Shown: positions 17,860 through 25,662 of the stretch, one piece after another
How positions within the stretch are numbered: position 1 is the first letter of the stretch
How the letters are laid out: each line of letters begins with the position of its first letter
Origin: Paenibacillus lacisoli
GTDB taxonomy: Bacteria > Bacillota > Bacilli > Paenibacillales > Paenibacillaceae
Direction of reading: 5' to 3'
DNA: 52,121 nucleotides
NCBI RefSeq assembly: GCF_030580655.1
Contig: NZ_JAUQTB010000019.1
Location: forward strand, 1-52,121
Made by a program: the position numbers and the translations under genes
Notes under the pieces: model-generated
Seen by the model: the letters and a program-made list of their open reading frames with translations, nothing else
What the model was told of the DNA's origin: nothing
The model's database searches: none

Positions 17860-17945
17860 GATGAATCCCCCTCCGATATTTTTTACTCATTATAAAGCGG
17901 GCAGGGGGATTGTATTTGTCTTTATATGGACTGTTTTTGCATTCA

Positions 17946-17961
17946 TGTTAACAAAATTACG
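17946..17961 (-). promoter_or_regulatory. GlnR/TnrA-like site upstream of the acetamidase operon (weak)
   Basis: TGTTA, six bases, then TTACG resembles the nitrogen-control consensus TGTNA-N6/7-TNACA with one mismatch. It lies about 87 bases before the acetamidase start, but its 3' end overlaps the stop codon of the next gene. Context (amide catabolism) supports it; the match alone does not. Confidence 0.25.
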
Positions 17962-19294
17962 TTTTACGGATTGCAACTAACACAATAATGTAAGATAAAA
18001 TAACATTTATGATCGATCCGTACAACCAGTCGCTCCAAAGCGCAGCTATCCAGCCGATTAGTGCTGGAACCCAGATTGTGACGGACCAACTGACCCCTCG
18101 GCGTGCCGGACTGTGCAGAAGGCGCACCAACGGCATCGTTCCTGCAAGATACAGCTGAAGGTAGAGCAGGCCGGCCGCTTCGAGATAGGAGCCGGAGAAC
18201 AGGGAGGCTGGCCAGAGCGGCAGGCAGAAGAGAACACCAGCAAGATAGAGTGAATGCACCTTACTTCCGGAATAGAGGGAACGCGGAAGCAGACTCACCA
18301 TACCCTGCAGCGACATCCCTGCGCCGAGCAGACATGAGCAGAGGAGCCAGCCGGTTACTGCATAGGTCAGCGGTACATGGAGATGAGCCGAGAGGGAGGC
18401 GCTGATCAGGCTCCAGGAGATGGGGGCGGCCTCGCTTGGAGCGTCAGCTGAAGAGAGCAGATAGATCAGCATGGCGCCAGCCGCGAGCGGTACTGCACTC
18501 CAGCACAGCGCCGCCAGACTGTAGATCACGGCTGCCCGTTCAGGCTTGGCTCTGCCAAGCGGTCTGTGGATCAGCATGCCGCTCAGCAGCCTGCCCACGA
18601 TAAATACCATGAAAACGGCGCTGCCGGCATAGAGCTTCCAGTCTGCTCCTCCTGAATGAAGCGCTGCAGACTCTAGCCGCTCACTGATAGGAGCAATTCC
18701 TTCAAAAGTGTATACGGAGAGCGGCAGCAGTGTCAGAATTACAAAGGCTGCCGCAAATAACCATAGCCCCATCTGCCAGAATCCTTTTGCCCCGCCGATC
18801 ACCGCAAATATAACGCAGAAGCTCAGCATGCAGAACACACTCCAGACCGGACTGACCTTCAGCATAAGGTGCAGGAACAAGGCCATGAAGCCAATGTTGA
18901 GCACAAGCCCTTCACTGCCCAGCAAGAGCAGCGTCAGACCACCCGCACGGCGGCCAACGGAGGTGAAGCGCTGTTCCAGCAGGTCTTCCTCACTGCCGGC
19001 GGTCTTAACCATCAACAGATGGAATCTGCCCCTGAACCCGAGAGCTATCAGCACCGCTGCTCCTGCGACTGCCGCTGCGGATTCAGCAGCATAGCCATAC
19101 TGCACCGTAAGGAAGAGGGGAAGAAGAAAGGTCAGGCCGCCGGTCAGGGAGAACAGCAGAAAGACTACGTTTTGAGGCATACGGCAACCCAGACCGTCAT
19201 TCAGAAAATCCGGAATGGATCGGTGCTCGGCGAGCAGATGCATATGAAAGATCAGAAGTCCAACACCGAACAGCAGGATCATATACCAGTCCAT
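17957..19294 (-). CDS. Polytopic membrane protein, probable SSS-like transporter, in a two-component operon
   Basis: A 445-residue protein with roughly 12 transmembrane segments. The N-terminus (membrane helix, then HRSIPDFLNDG, then a long hydrophobic region) and the segment IGGAKGFWQMGLWLF resemble sodium:solute symporters, although no signature is strong enough for certainty. Its ATG overlaps the stop codon of the response regulator gene by one base (TAATG), so the two are translationally coupled. The kinase in this operon has no obvious input domain, so this protein could be its sensor, its regulated transporter or both. A GerAB-like germination permease seems less likely from length and pattern. 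Confidence 0.6.
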   Translation of the reverse strand: MDWYMILLFGVGLLIFHMHLLAEHRSIPDFLNDGLGCRMPQNVVFLLFSLTGGLTFLLPLFLTVQYGYAAESAAAVAGAAVLIALGFRGRFHLLMVKTAGSEEDLLEQRFTSVGRRAGGLTLLLLGSEGLVLNIGFMALFLHLMLKVSPVWSVFCMLSFCVIFAVIGGAKGFWQMGLWLFAAAFVILTLLPLSVYTFEGIAPISERLESAALHSGGADWKLYAGSAVFMVFIVGRLLSGMLIHRPLGRAKPERAAVIYSLAALCWSAVPLAAGAMLIYLLSSADAPSEAAPISWSLISASLSAHLHVPLTYAVTGWLLCSCLLGAGMSLQGMVSLLPRSLYSGSKVHSLYLAGVLFCLPLWPASLFSGSYLEAAGLLYLQLYLAGTMPLVRLLHSPARRGVSWSVTIWVPALIGWIAALWSDWLYGSIINVILSYIIVLVAIRKT

Positions 19295-19995
19295 TACAGC
19301 TCGCGCTCCCGGTATTTGGTCGGTGTAATGCCTACAATCCGCTTAAAGGCTTTGCTGAAATGATGCTGGCTGGATAACCCGACCTGTTCAGAAATTACCG
19401 TCATGCTAAGACCAGGCTGTTCGACCAGCAGCTTTCTGGCTTGATGGATCCGGTAAGACAGCAGATAGTCCTGGAACGTTTCACCAATTTCTTCAGAAAA
19501 GCAGCGGCTCAGGTAGGAGGGGGTCACCGGAATCTCTGCAGCAATATCCTGCAGGCTCAACTTATCCGCATAACCAAGCCGGATGCGTTCCATCGCATAT
19601 TGGACGTGTGTACTTCGGCCCGGAGTATAATGCTGTTTCTTCATAAACCGTTTCAAGGCGAGCTGGAGTTCCTGTTCTGTAAACGGCTTAGGCAGGAAGT
19701 CCAGCGCATCTACCTGTATCGCACGCCGTGCATACTGAAAATCATGGTGAGCCGAGACGATAACGACCTCCATTTCGGGCTGCTTCTGCTTGCACTGTGC
19801 TGACAGCTCCAGACCATCACAGCCCGGCATTCGGATATCGATGAAAGCGAGCTGGATATTCGCCTGGTTTACAATTTTCAGTGCACTCGCAGCATCTTCG
19901 CCGCGGTAAAATTTCCACATCGGATATTCCCGCCGCAGCAGAAATTCCATCTGTTCCACTTCCAGATATTCATCGTCTACAATTAATACATTCAT
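19294..19995 (-). CDS. Response regulator, receiver plus AraC-type DNA-binding domain
   Basis: A 233-residue regulator. Receiver domain 1-~120: acidic pocket VDDEY, phosphorylatable aspartate in LAFIDIRMPG, switch threonine/serine position in VIVSAH and lysine in LPKPF. A C-terminal AraC/XylS double helix-turn-helix spans ~135-233 (LSLQDIAAEIPVTPSYLSRC and the family motif GLSSQHHFSKAFKRIVGITPTKYR). It is the YesN-type regulator that pairs with LytS/YesM-class kinases. The start overlaps the kinase stop by four bases (ATGA type), with GGAAGGGGAT as ribosome site inside the kinase gene. Likely target: this operon and its transporter. Confidence 0.93.
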   Translation of the reverse strand: MNVLIVDDEYLEVEQMEFLLRREYPMWKFYRGEDAASALKIVNQANIQLAFIDIRMPGCDGLELSAQCKQKQPEMEVVIVSAHHDFQYARRAIQVDALDFLPKPFTEQELQLALKRFMKKQHYTPGRSTHVQYAMERIRLGYADKLSLQDIAAEIPVTPSYLSRCFSEEIGETFQDYLLSYRIHQARKLLVEQPGLSMTVISEQVGLSSQHHFSKAFKRIVGITPTKYREREL

Positions 19996-20768
19996 TGGAT
20001 ATCCCCTTCCGGTACATAAGGCCAGCTGACTGCAGCCTCTGTGGCTCCTTCGGCATTCTTCTCCAGTGTCAGGGAGGAAGTTAGATCGAACAGCAGAGCA
20101 AACCGCCGCCGCAAGTTGGATAATCCGATACCGCCTGCATGGTTCGGGGCAATCGCCCCGCCGCCGTTGTCGATAACCTTAAGCGTGACCCAGTTGCTCT
20201 CACGGAGCAGTGTAATCCGGCAGTGTTTGTCGCCAGGCGTCTGCTCCAGCCCATGCTTGAACGCGTTCTCTACCAGCGTCTGCAGAGTGAACGGCGGAAT
20301 CAGACTGCCGATTGCTATTGGATCGAGATCATAGGAGATATGAAGACGCGGGCCAAAACGCAGCTGCTGGATGGCCAGGTAATGGCGAGTATGCTCAAGC
20401 TCTGAACGAAAAGGAACCAGATTCCCCCGCTCCTGGTAGCGGTAGCGCAGGAACATCGAGAACTGTTCCATACCCTGGATCATATCCTGATGCCGGCCAA
20501 GCCGGCTGAGAGACATAAAGGCGTTCAGGGAGTTGAACAGAAAATGAGGCTGAATCTTCTCGCTGAGCTGGTTATACTCGCTCTGCTGAAGCTCTTTCTC
20601 CAGTCTGACTTTGACGTTCTCCAGCTCCAGCACATCCAGCTCGTTATCCAGGATGCGCAGCATCAGCAGAATGGCCGCAGCTATAATGGGAATCACAATG
20701 CCTGCAAAGATCATCATCGTCATCATGAATGGTTCAACCCCTGTATTCATTTGTGTTAAGGCAAGCAT
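19992..20768 (-). CDS. Short sensor histidine kinase (His_kinase/HATPase, YesM/LytS class)
   Basis: A 258-residue kinase with only a ~25-residue N-terminal membrane helix (~17-40), a short coiled coil (ENVKVRLEKELQQSEYNQL), then the H-box QPHFLFNSLNAF with the phosphorylated histidine, N-box LVENAFKHGL, G1 DNGGG and G2 GIGLSNLRRRF. It lacks the extracellular loop or Cache domain of typical YesM kinases, so it probably receives its signal from a partner protein. I keep the first ATG (20768); no good ribosome site is visible there, and the ATG at residue 15 follows AGGGG and is a real alternative. First gene of the operon with the regulator and transporter. Confidence 0.88.
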   Translation of the reverse strand: MLALTQMNTGVEPFMMTMMIFAGIVIPIIAAAILLMLRILDNELDVLELENVKVRLEKELQQSEYNQLSEKIQPHFLFNSLNAFMSLSRLGRHQDMIQGMEQFSMFLRYRYQERGNLVPFRSELEHTRHYLAIQQLRFGPRLHISYDLDPIAIGSLIPPFTLQTLVENAFKHGLEQTPGDKHCRITLLRESNWVTLKVIDNGGGAIAPNHAGGIGLSNLRRRFALLFDLTSSLTLEKNAEGATEAAVSWPYVPEGDIQ

Positions 20769-20896
20769 TAATATATTATCGTATCACGTTAAAGCGTTAC
20801 CTTACAACGAAAATTCACGATCGAACAAGCGATGGAAGAAGCAGAGACTATCGTCCTGATTGAGTGGTCTAGAGAAAAGCTCGGCACGATGATTTT

Positions 20897-20910
20897 TGTA
20901 AACGCTTTTA
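20897..20910 (+). promoter_or_regulatory. cre-like site (CcpA operator) between divergent genes
   Basis: TGTAAACGCTTTTA matches the catabolite-responsive element TGWAANCGNTNWCA at all but one position. It lies between the histidine kinase operon (minus) and the aldo/keto reductase gene (plus), so it could link either to carbon catabolite control. Confidence 0.45.
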
Positions 20911-21002
20911 AAAAACGGCAGGAAGGGTAAATAACCATGTTGAATGTTTTAGCAAACAGGGACTTGGCATGACCTAACAAGGATCGAGGAGGGATTGGAA
21001 GT

Positions 21003-21896
21003 ATGGAGAAGAGAAGTTATGGACAGACCGGAATGGAAGTGAGTGTACTTGGCTTCGGCGGCTCGGAGATAGGCAGCGGAGTATCCCGTGAGGACGTAGA
21101 CCGTCTGCTGCATAGTGCACTGGATGCCGGATTAAATGTCATTGATACGGCCGAGTGTTACGGAGACAGTGAGGAGCTGATCGGCAGCGTTCTGTCGCAG
21201 CGGCGAGACAGCTACTATCTGTTCACCAAGTGTGGGCATGCTTCAGGTCTGGATTATGCGGACTGGGATCCAGTCCTGCTGGAGCAGACGATTGAGCGGA
21301 GCTTGAAGCGATTGAAAACCGATTATGTCGATATGATACATCTCCACAGCTGCTCTGAAGAGGTCCTGCGTCAAGGGGCTGTCATTGAGGTACTGCAGCG
21401 GGCGAAGGAGGCGGGCAAGACCCGTTTTATCGGCTACAGCGGTGACCGGAATGATGCACTTTATGCGGTACAGACCGGTGTATTCGACAGTCTGGAGACA
21501 TCAGTGAATATTGCCGACCAAGAGGTACTGGAGCAGACGATTCCCGAAGCGCGCAAGCGGGGGATGGGCATAACGGCCAAACGGCCGATTGCGAATGCGG
21601 CTTGGACATTTGATACAATGGATGAGACGGCTTATCCCTTCGTTTACTGGAACCGGTTGCGTGAGCTGAACTATGATTTTCTGGCCGGAGATGTGTCGAA
21701 GGCGGTAGAATCTGCACTGAAATTCACCTTGAGTGTACCGGGCGTCGATACCGCCATTGTCGGTACAACCAAACCGAACCGCTGGCAGCAGAATGCTGAA
21801 CTTCTGCAAGGCGGTATGCTGACTGAGGATGTGTTCCGCCAGATTCGGAGCCGCTGGCATGAGATTGCCGGTGAGGATTGGGTCGGGCAGACGTAA
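21003..21896 (+). CDS. Aldo/keto reductase
   Basis: A 297-residue NADPH-dependent oxidoreductase of the AKR superfamily (TIM barrel). Visible catalytic residues: D and Y in DTAECYGDSEELIG, K in FTKCGH and H in DMIHLHS. The C-terminal cofactor loop is TAIVGTTKPNRW. It reduces aldehydes or ketones to alcohols in the cytoplasm; the physiological substrate is unknown. GGAGGG lies about 10 bases before the ATG. A cre-like sequence in the promoter region suggests carbon-source control. Monocistronic, ending in a strong terminator. Confidence 0.92.
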   Translation: MEKRSYGQTGMEVSVLGFGGSEIGSGVSREDVDRLLHSALDAGLNVIDTAECYGDSEELIGSVLSQRRDSYYLFTKCGHASGLDYADWDPVLLEQTIERSLKRLKTDYVDMIHLHSCSEEVLRQGAVIEVLQRAKEAGKTRFIGYSGDRNDALYAVQTGVFDSLETSVNIADQEVLEQTIPEARKRGMGITAKRPIANAAWTFDTMDETAYPFVYWNRLRELNYDFLAGDVSKAVESALKFTLSVPGVDTAIVGTTKPNRWQQNAELLQGGMLTEDVFRQIRSRWHEIAGEDWVGQT

Positions 21897-21941
21897 TCGC
21901 CTCCCGAGTGTTGGGCTTCCCTATATTAATAACATGAGATG

Positions 21942-21971
21942 AAAGCCGCCAGGACACTGGCGGCTTTTTTG
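21942..21971 (+). terminator. Intrinsic terminator after the aldo/keto reductase
   Basis: AAAGCCGCCAG (21942-21952) pairs with CTGGCGGCTTT (21957-21967), followed by further T residues. Confidence 0.95.
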
Positions 21972-22097
21972 CATAGGCAGGCAGTTGAACAGGGACCATA
22001 GAATCAGGAAACAGCCATGAATCCGTGTAAATTGGATGTATTATTGTTAGGAATGTTCGTATTTTTAGTAAAAAAACGAATAAATTTGGTTTTGGGG

Positions 22098-22126
22098 TTG
22101 TCGAATGTTATACATTTGTCTATAAT
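22098..22126 (+). promoter_or_regulatory. Candidate SigA promoter for the DUF2294 gene
   Basis: TTGTCG (22098-22103) and TATAAT (22121-22126) with a 17-bp spacer, about 45 bases before the DUF2294 gene's ribosome site. Confidence 0.6.
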
Positions 22127-22180
22127 AGGACTTGTTACCGGGTTGAATGTACGGTAATCCTGACATGAGGGTGAGAGATC

Positions 22181-22531
22181 ATGACACGGCTAAACAGTCT
22201 TGATAGCAACGAAACCAAGAAGAAGATGTGCCAGATTTATAATGAGATCTCCAAGGAACTGTTCGGGTTCGGTACGACTCTCCTGAGAGTAAGTATTGAT
22301 CAGAACATCGTCACCTTTTATGCCAAGCATCGCCGTTCACCTCGATCGGATGCCCTGGAAGGGGAAGCCCCCGGCTTGAAGCTGGAAGTGGATTTCCGCA
22401 TGTCTCTTCTATATAAGAAGAAGTTCAGGGAGAAGCTCGAGGAACTCATGGATCTTCCGATTGAAGCTGTGCTGCGGGATTATGACTCCCCGACACAGTA
22501 TGCGATTACGAATGTGATTCTAGCAGGCTAG
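22181..22531 (+). CDS. DUF2294 family small protein
   Basis: A 116-residue soluble protein of the DUF2294 family, recognised by its helix-rich N-terminus (ETKKKMCQIYNEISKELFGFG), the central strand segment LLRVSIDQNIVTFYAKHRRSP and the C-terminal DYDSPTQYAITNVIL. Length is that of the whole family. The biochemical role is unknown. A good promoter and a GAGGGTGAGAG ribosome site precede it. It is followed by a hairpin that may be its terminator or may belong to the leader of the ABC operon. Confidence 0.82.
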   Translation: MTRLNSLDSNETKKKMCQIYNEISKELFGFGTTLLRVSIDQNIVTFYAKHRRSPRSDALEGEAPGLKLEVDFRMSLLYKKKFREKLEELMDLPIEAVLRDYDSPTQYAITNVILAG

Positions 22532-22704
22532 TCGATGATAACTTCATATTGGGAGCATTCCTTTCGGATCTATCTGACGGGGAGTCCTTGAGAAGCAGCG
22601 GGTAATCTATTTTCTTTGTTTACAGAGAAAAGTGTTCTTGTCTATAACAAGAATGCTTTTCTTTTTTGTTTTTATTATATTACTTTTCTGGAGGGGTTTA
22701 GAGG
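22532..22704 (+). other. Leader region of the purine ABC operon
   Basis: This 170-bp stretch between DUF2294 and the binding-protein gene has a small stem (TCGGA/TCTGA near 22564-22577) and the large terminator hairpin at 22626-22667, which ends about 40 bases before the operon's first start codon. I see none of the conserved purine-riboswitch elements. The arrangement could be an attenuator of unknown type or a plain terminator followed by a promoter. Confidence 0.4.
22626..22667 (+). terminator. Strong intrinsic terminator or attenuator before the purine ABC operon
   Basis: AGAAAAG, two G-U pairs, TTCTTG and one more pair form a near-perfect 16-bp stem with CAAGAA and CTTTTCT, followed by TTTTTT. 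It ends about 38 bases upstream of the binding-protein ATG. Confidence 0.85.
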
Positions 22705-23790
22705 ATGAAAGCGAAAAAATGGTTGAGTGGCATGGCAGTAGCAGCATTGACATCCGTATTGCTGGCAGGATGCGGCAGCGGGGACAGCACTTCAGGAAGC
22801 ACAGCGAGCAGCGGCAGCAGCAGTTCCGGTTCGCAGGAGAAGCTCGTCATTTCTACCTGGGGGTTCTCGGAGGAATTCTTCAACTCGGAAGTATTCGCCC
22901 CATTCGAGAAAGCCAATAATGTGAAAATTGTGCTGGATACCGGCAATAACGCAGAACGCCTGAACAAAATCCGTCAGGGTACTTCCGATGTGGACGTCGT
23001 GTATCTGTCCGACTACTATGCGCAGCAGGCGATCAATGAAGGCCTGTTTGAGAAGATCGACCGCTCTAAAATTCCTAATGTTGAAGATATCTATGATATT
23101 GCCAAAGCTCCGCTTGGTGAGGACTATGGTCCGGCCTATACAGTAGGGCAGCTCGGTATTGCTTATAACCCGGCTCTGGTGAAGAAGGACGTAACCTCCT
23201 GGGGGGATCTGTGGGGTGCAGATTTCAAGAACAACCTGACCATTCCTAACATTACAGCTACAGCCGGACCGATGGTGCTGGATGCGGCATCCCGGGTGGC
23301 CGGCAGCAGTACTTTTAATGAAGATGCAGCGTTCAAAAAGCTGTCCGAACTTAGCGGCAACGTGGTGAAATTCTATACGCAGACCTCCGAGTTCGTCAAC
23401 ATGTTCTCCCAGGAAGAGATTGCCGGCGGTCCTATTATGGAGATGTACTTCAAGGATCTGAAGGATGCAGTGCCGGATGCCAAATTCGTGGTTCCTTCTG
23501 AAGGAGGCTACGCGGTCATGAACACCCTGAATGTTGTCAAAGGTTCAAAGCATAAGGAGCTCGCCGAGAAATTTATCGACTGGCAGCTGAGCAAGGAAGT
23601 GCAGGAGAAATCCGCCAAAGCCAAAGTCGATTCCCCGGTGAACGCCAAAGTCATTTTGTCTGATGATGAAGCTCAAGGTGTTACGTACGGTGCCGACGTT
23701 GTATCGAAGCTGAACAAGCTGGATATGAAAATGGTCAACGACCAGATGGCAGCTTGGACAGATCGCTGGAATAAAGAAATCGCCAACTGA
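22705..23790 (+). CDS. ABC transporter substrate-binding lipoprotein (PotD/SBP type), likely nucleoside/purine
   Basis: A 361-residue binding protein anchored as a lipoprotein. A basic N-terminus and hydrophobic stretch end in the lipobox LLAGC (Cys ~23), followed by a Ser/Gly-rich linker. The mature part has the spermidine/putrescine-binding fold: ISTWGFSEEFF, VVYLSDYYAQQAINEGLFEKID, YTVGQLGIAYNP. First gene of a six-gene operon with a nucleoside hydrolase, two PotBC-type permeases, a PotA-type ATPase and adenine deaminase. The family suggests polyamines, but the company of two purine enzymes points to nucleosides or bases. GGAGGGG precedes the ATG. Confidence 0.9.
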   Translation: MKAKKWLSGMAVAALTSVLLAGCGSGDSTSGSTASSGSSSSGSQEKLVISTWGFSEEFFNSEVFAPFEKANNVKIVLDTGNNAERLNKIRQGTSDVDVVYLSDYYAQQAINEGLFEKIDRSKIPNVEDIYDIAKAPLGEDYGPAYTVGQLGIAYNPALVKKDVTSWGDLWGADFKNNLTIPNITATAGPMVLDAASRVAGSSTFNEDAAFKKLSELSGNVVKFYTQTSEFVNMFSQEEIAGGPIMEMYFKDLKDAVPDAKFVVPSEGGYAVMNTLNVVKGSKHKELAEKFIDWQLSKEVQEKSAKAKVDSPVNAKVILSDDEAQGVTYGADVVSKLNKLDMKMVNDQMAAWTDRWNKEIAN

Positions 23791-23838
23791 TCCCAATCGA
23801 ACTTAATATTAATCTACAGATAAAGGAGACGGCAGACC

Positions 23839-24768
23839 ATGGCAAAACGAGTACTGCTCGATGTGGATACCGGTATTGATGATGCACTCGGCATCCTGCT
23901 CGCCGTCAAAAGCCGGCAGCTGGACGTTGTCGGGATCACCACTGTCTGCGGCAATGTGTCCCAGCAGCAGGCGACCCTGAACACCTGCAAAATTCTGGAG
24001 CTCGCCGGCGCCCGTCATATCCCGGTATATGCAGGGGCAACCGCGCCGCTGCTGCGCAAGAAATTTCACGAGCATCGTGTGCACGGCCAGGACGGATTGG
24101 GCGGTGCGCTGTCTGATCTGATTCCTGCCAAGAAGCCGGAAGAGGGCTTCGCTCCGGATTATATATTGGCTACCGCGCTGATGACGCCTGGCGAACTGAC
24201 GCTGATTATGACAGGTCCGCTGACAAATCTCGCACTGGCTCTGCAGAAGTTTCCCGAGCTGCCGCAGTATGTGGAAGAGGTGATCTTCATGGGCGGCGTT
24301 GTCCGCGGACCGGGCAACGTTACACCCGTAGCGGAATACAACATCTACGCAGATCCGGAAGCCGCAAGGCTGGTCCTTGAAGCCGGCTTTCCAAAGCTGA
24401 CGCAGATCGGCCTGGACGTAACCCGGAAGGCGCTGCTGACCGAGGACCATATCCGCCAGCTGACCGATCCGTTGCTGCGTCAATATGTCGCGGATAGTAC
24501 AGCCGCCTATATTGACCGGTATGAATTTGTGAACGGGGTGCGAGCCTGTGCGATGCATGACCCGCTTGCTGTCGCCGTGGCCATAGAGCCTCAGCTTGTT
24601 GAAACACAATCCTATTCTATGGATGTCGAGACCGGCAGCCGTCTATGTGACGGCCAGACGGTATGCGATATCCAGAACCGGCTTGGCCTGCAGCCGAATG
24701 TGCTGGTGGCGGAGACGGTGGACTCGCAAGCTTTTATGAACCTGTTTATTGAGACCTTGAATCGCTGA
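23839..24768 (+). CDS. Inosine-uridine-preferring nucleoside hydrolase (IunH family)
   Basis: A 309-residue enzyme that hydrolyses the N-glycosidic bond of nucleosides to free base and ribose. The N-terminal DVDTGIDDALG motif provides the calcium-binding aspartates, NIYADPEAAR is conserved, and MHDPLAVA carries the catalytic histidine and last aspartate. No signal peptide, so it acts on imported nucleosides. AAAGGAGA lies about 9 bases before the ATG, 48 bases after the binding-protein gene. Sitting between the binding protein and permease genes, it links uptake directly to cleavage. Purine versus pyrimidine preference cannot be read, but adenine deaminase downstream favours purines. Confidence 0.93.
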   Translation: MAKRVLLDVDTGIDDALGILLAVKSRQLDVVGITTVCGNVSQQQATLNTCKILELAGARHIPVYAGATAPLLRKKFHEHRVHGQDGLGGALSDLIPAKKPEEGFAPDYILATALMTPGELTLIMTGPLTNLALALQKFPELPQYVEEVIFMGGVVRGPGNVTPVAEYNIYADPEAARLVLEAGFPKLTQIGLDVTRKALLTEDHIRQLTDPLLRQYVADSTAAYIDRYEFVNGVRACAMHDPLAVAVAIEPQLVETQSYSMDVETGSRLCDGQTVCDIQNRLGLQPNVLVAETVDSQAFMNLFIETLNR

Positions 24769-24836
24769 ACCATTCCAAGAAATCCTCTGATCCCGCCTCC
24801 GGGCGGGACCGAAGAGGGAAGGACAGGAGTAACGAA

Positions 24837-25658
24837 ATGAAGAAATCGGTACTGTATGCCCTGCTGGTGCCAGGCTTGCTTTTCCTGACCGTCTTTATGG
24901 TCATTCCGATTGTGCTGACGATCGGCTCAACCTTCTACCATGATGGGTCTGTCACACTGGAAGGCTATACGCATTTCCTCGGCGACCCTTATTTTCTCAA
25001 AATCCTGCTTACAACGCTGGAGGTCAGCGTCATCACTACGCTCCTGTGCGTTGTGCTGGGCTTTCCAACCGCCTACTATATCTCACGGTTGAAGGCGCGC
25101 CGCAAAGGGATTCTGCTGGCGCTTGCTATTTTTCCGCTGCTGACAAGTCCTGTTGTCCGCTCCTTCAGCTGGATGATCATTCTTGGCCGCAAGGGTCTGG
25201 TAAACAATGCGATTGTGGGGATGGGATTATCTGACAAACCGCTGGACCTGCTATATACGCCGGTATCCATCGTCATTGGACTGACACACTTGTTCCTCCC
25301 AATGATGATCATCTCGCTGGTGGGTGTACTGGAGAACATTGACGGTGACCTGTTCCGCGCAGCGCAGAGCCTCGGGGCTTCCAAGTGGTCGGCATTCCGC
25401 CGGATCATTTTCCCGCTGGCTGTACCGGGTCTTGTCATCGGGGGCGTGCTCGTATTCGTAGGAAGTCTGACAGCGTATACGACTCCGGCCCTGCTTGGCG
25501 GCAAGCAGCGTGTGATCTCGACGTTCCTGTATCAGAACGCAATGACCTTGAATGACTGGTTCATGGCATCGGTCATCGCTACGATCATGATCGTGATCAC
25601 CTTTATCGTCGTAGCGGCTATGAACAAAACGGCCAATAAACTGAATCCAAAGGGGTAG
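24837..25658 (+). CDS. ABC transporter permease (PotB-like)
   Basis: A 273-residue permease with about six transmembrane helices and the binding-protein-dependent transport domain. The EAA loop that docks on the ATPase reads RAAQSLGASKWSAFRRIIFP. It pairs with the second permease encoded 4 bases downstream. AGGAGTAACGAA precedes the ATG. The sequence is of the PotB/spermidine class, here assigned to nucleoside or base import by context. Confidence 0.92.
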   Translation: MKKSVLYALLVPGLLFLTVFMVIPIVLTIGSTFYHDGSVTLEGYTHFLGDPYFLKILLTTLEVSVITTLLCVVLGFPTAYYISRLKARRKGILLALAIFPLLTSPVVRSFSWMIILGRKGLVNNAIVGMGLSDKPLDLLYTPVSIVIGLTHLFLPMMIISLVGVLENIDGDLFRAAQSLGASKWSAFRRIIFPLAVPGLVIGGVLVFVGSLTAYTTPALLGGKQRVISTFLYQNAMTLNDWFMASVIATIMIVITFIVVAAMNKTANKLNPKG

Positions 25659-25662
25659 TGAG

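Noticed and set aside
20786..20800. Second cre site upstream of the histidine kinase
   Set aside because: Three mismatches to the consensus, including one at a conserved G; too weak to report.
22532..22704. Known purine, guanidine or ykkC-type riboswitch before the ABC operon
   Set aside because: Only a short GACGGGG-like stretch is suggestive; the conserved cores of these classes are not present, so I list it as an unassigned leader.
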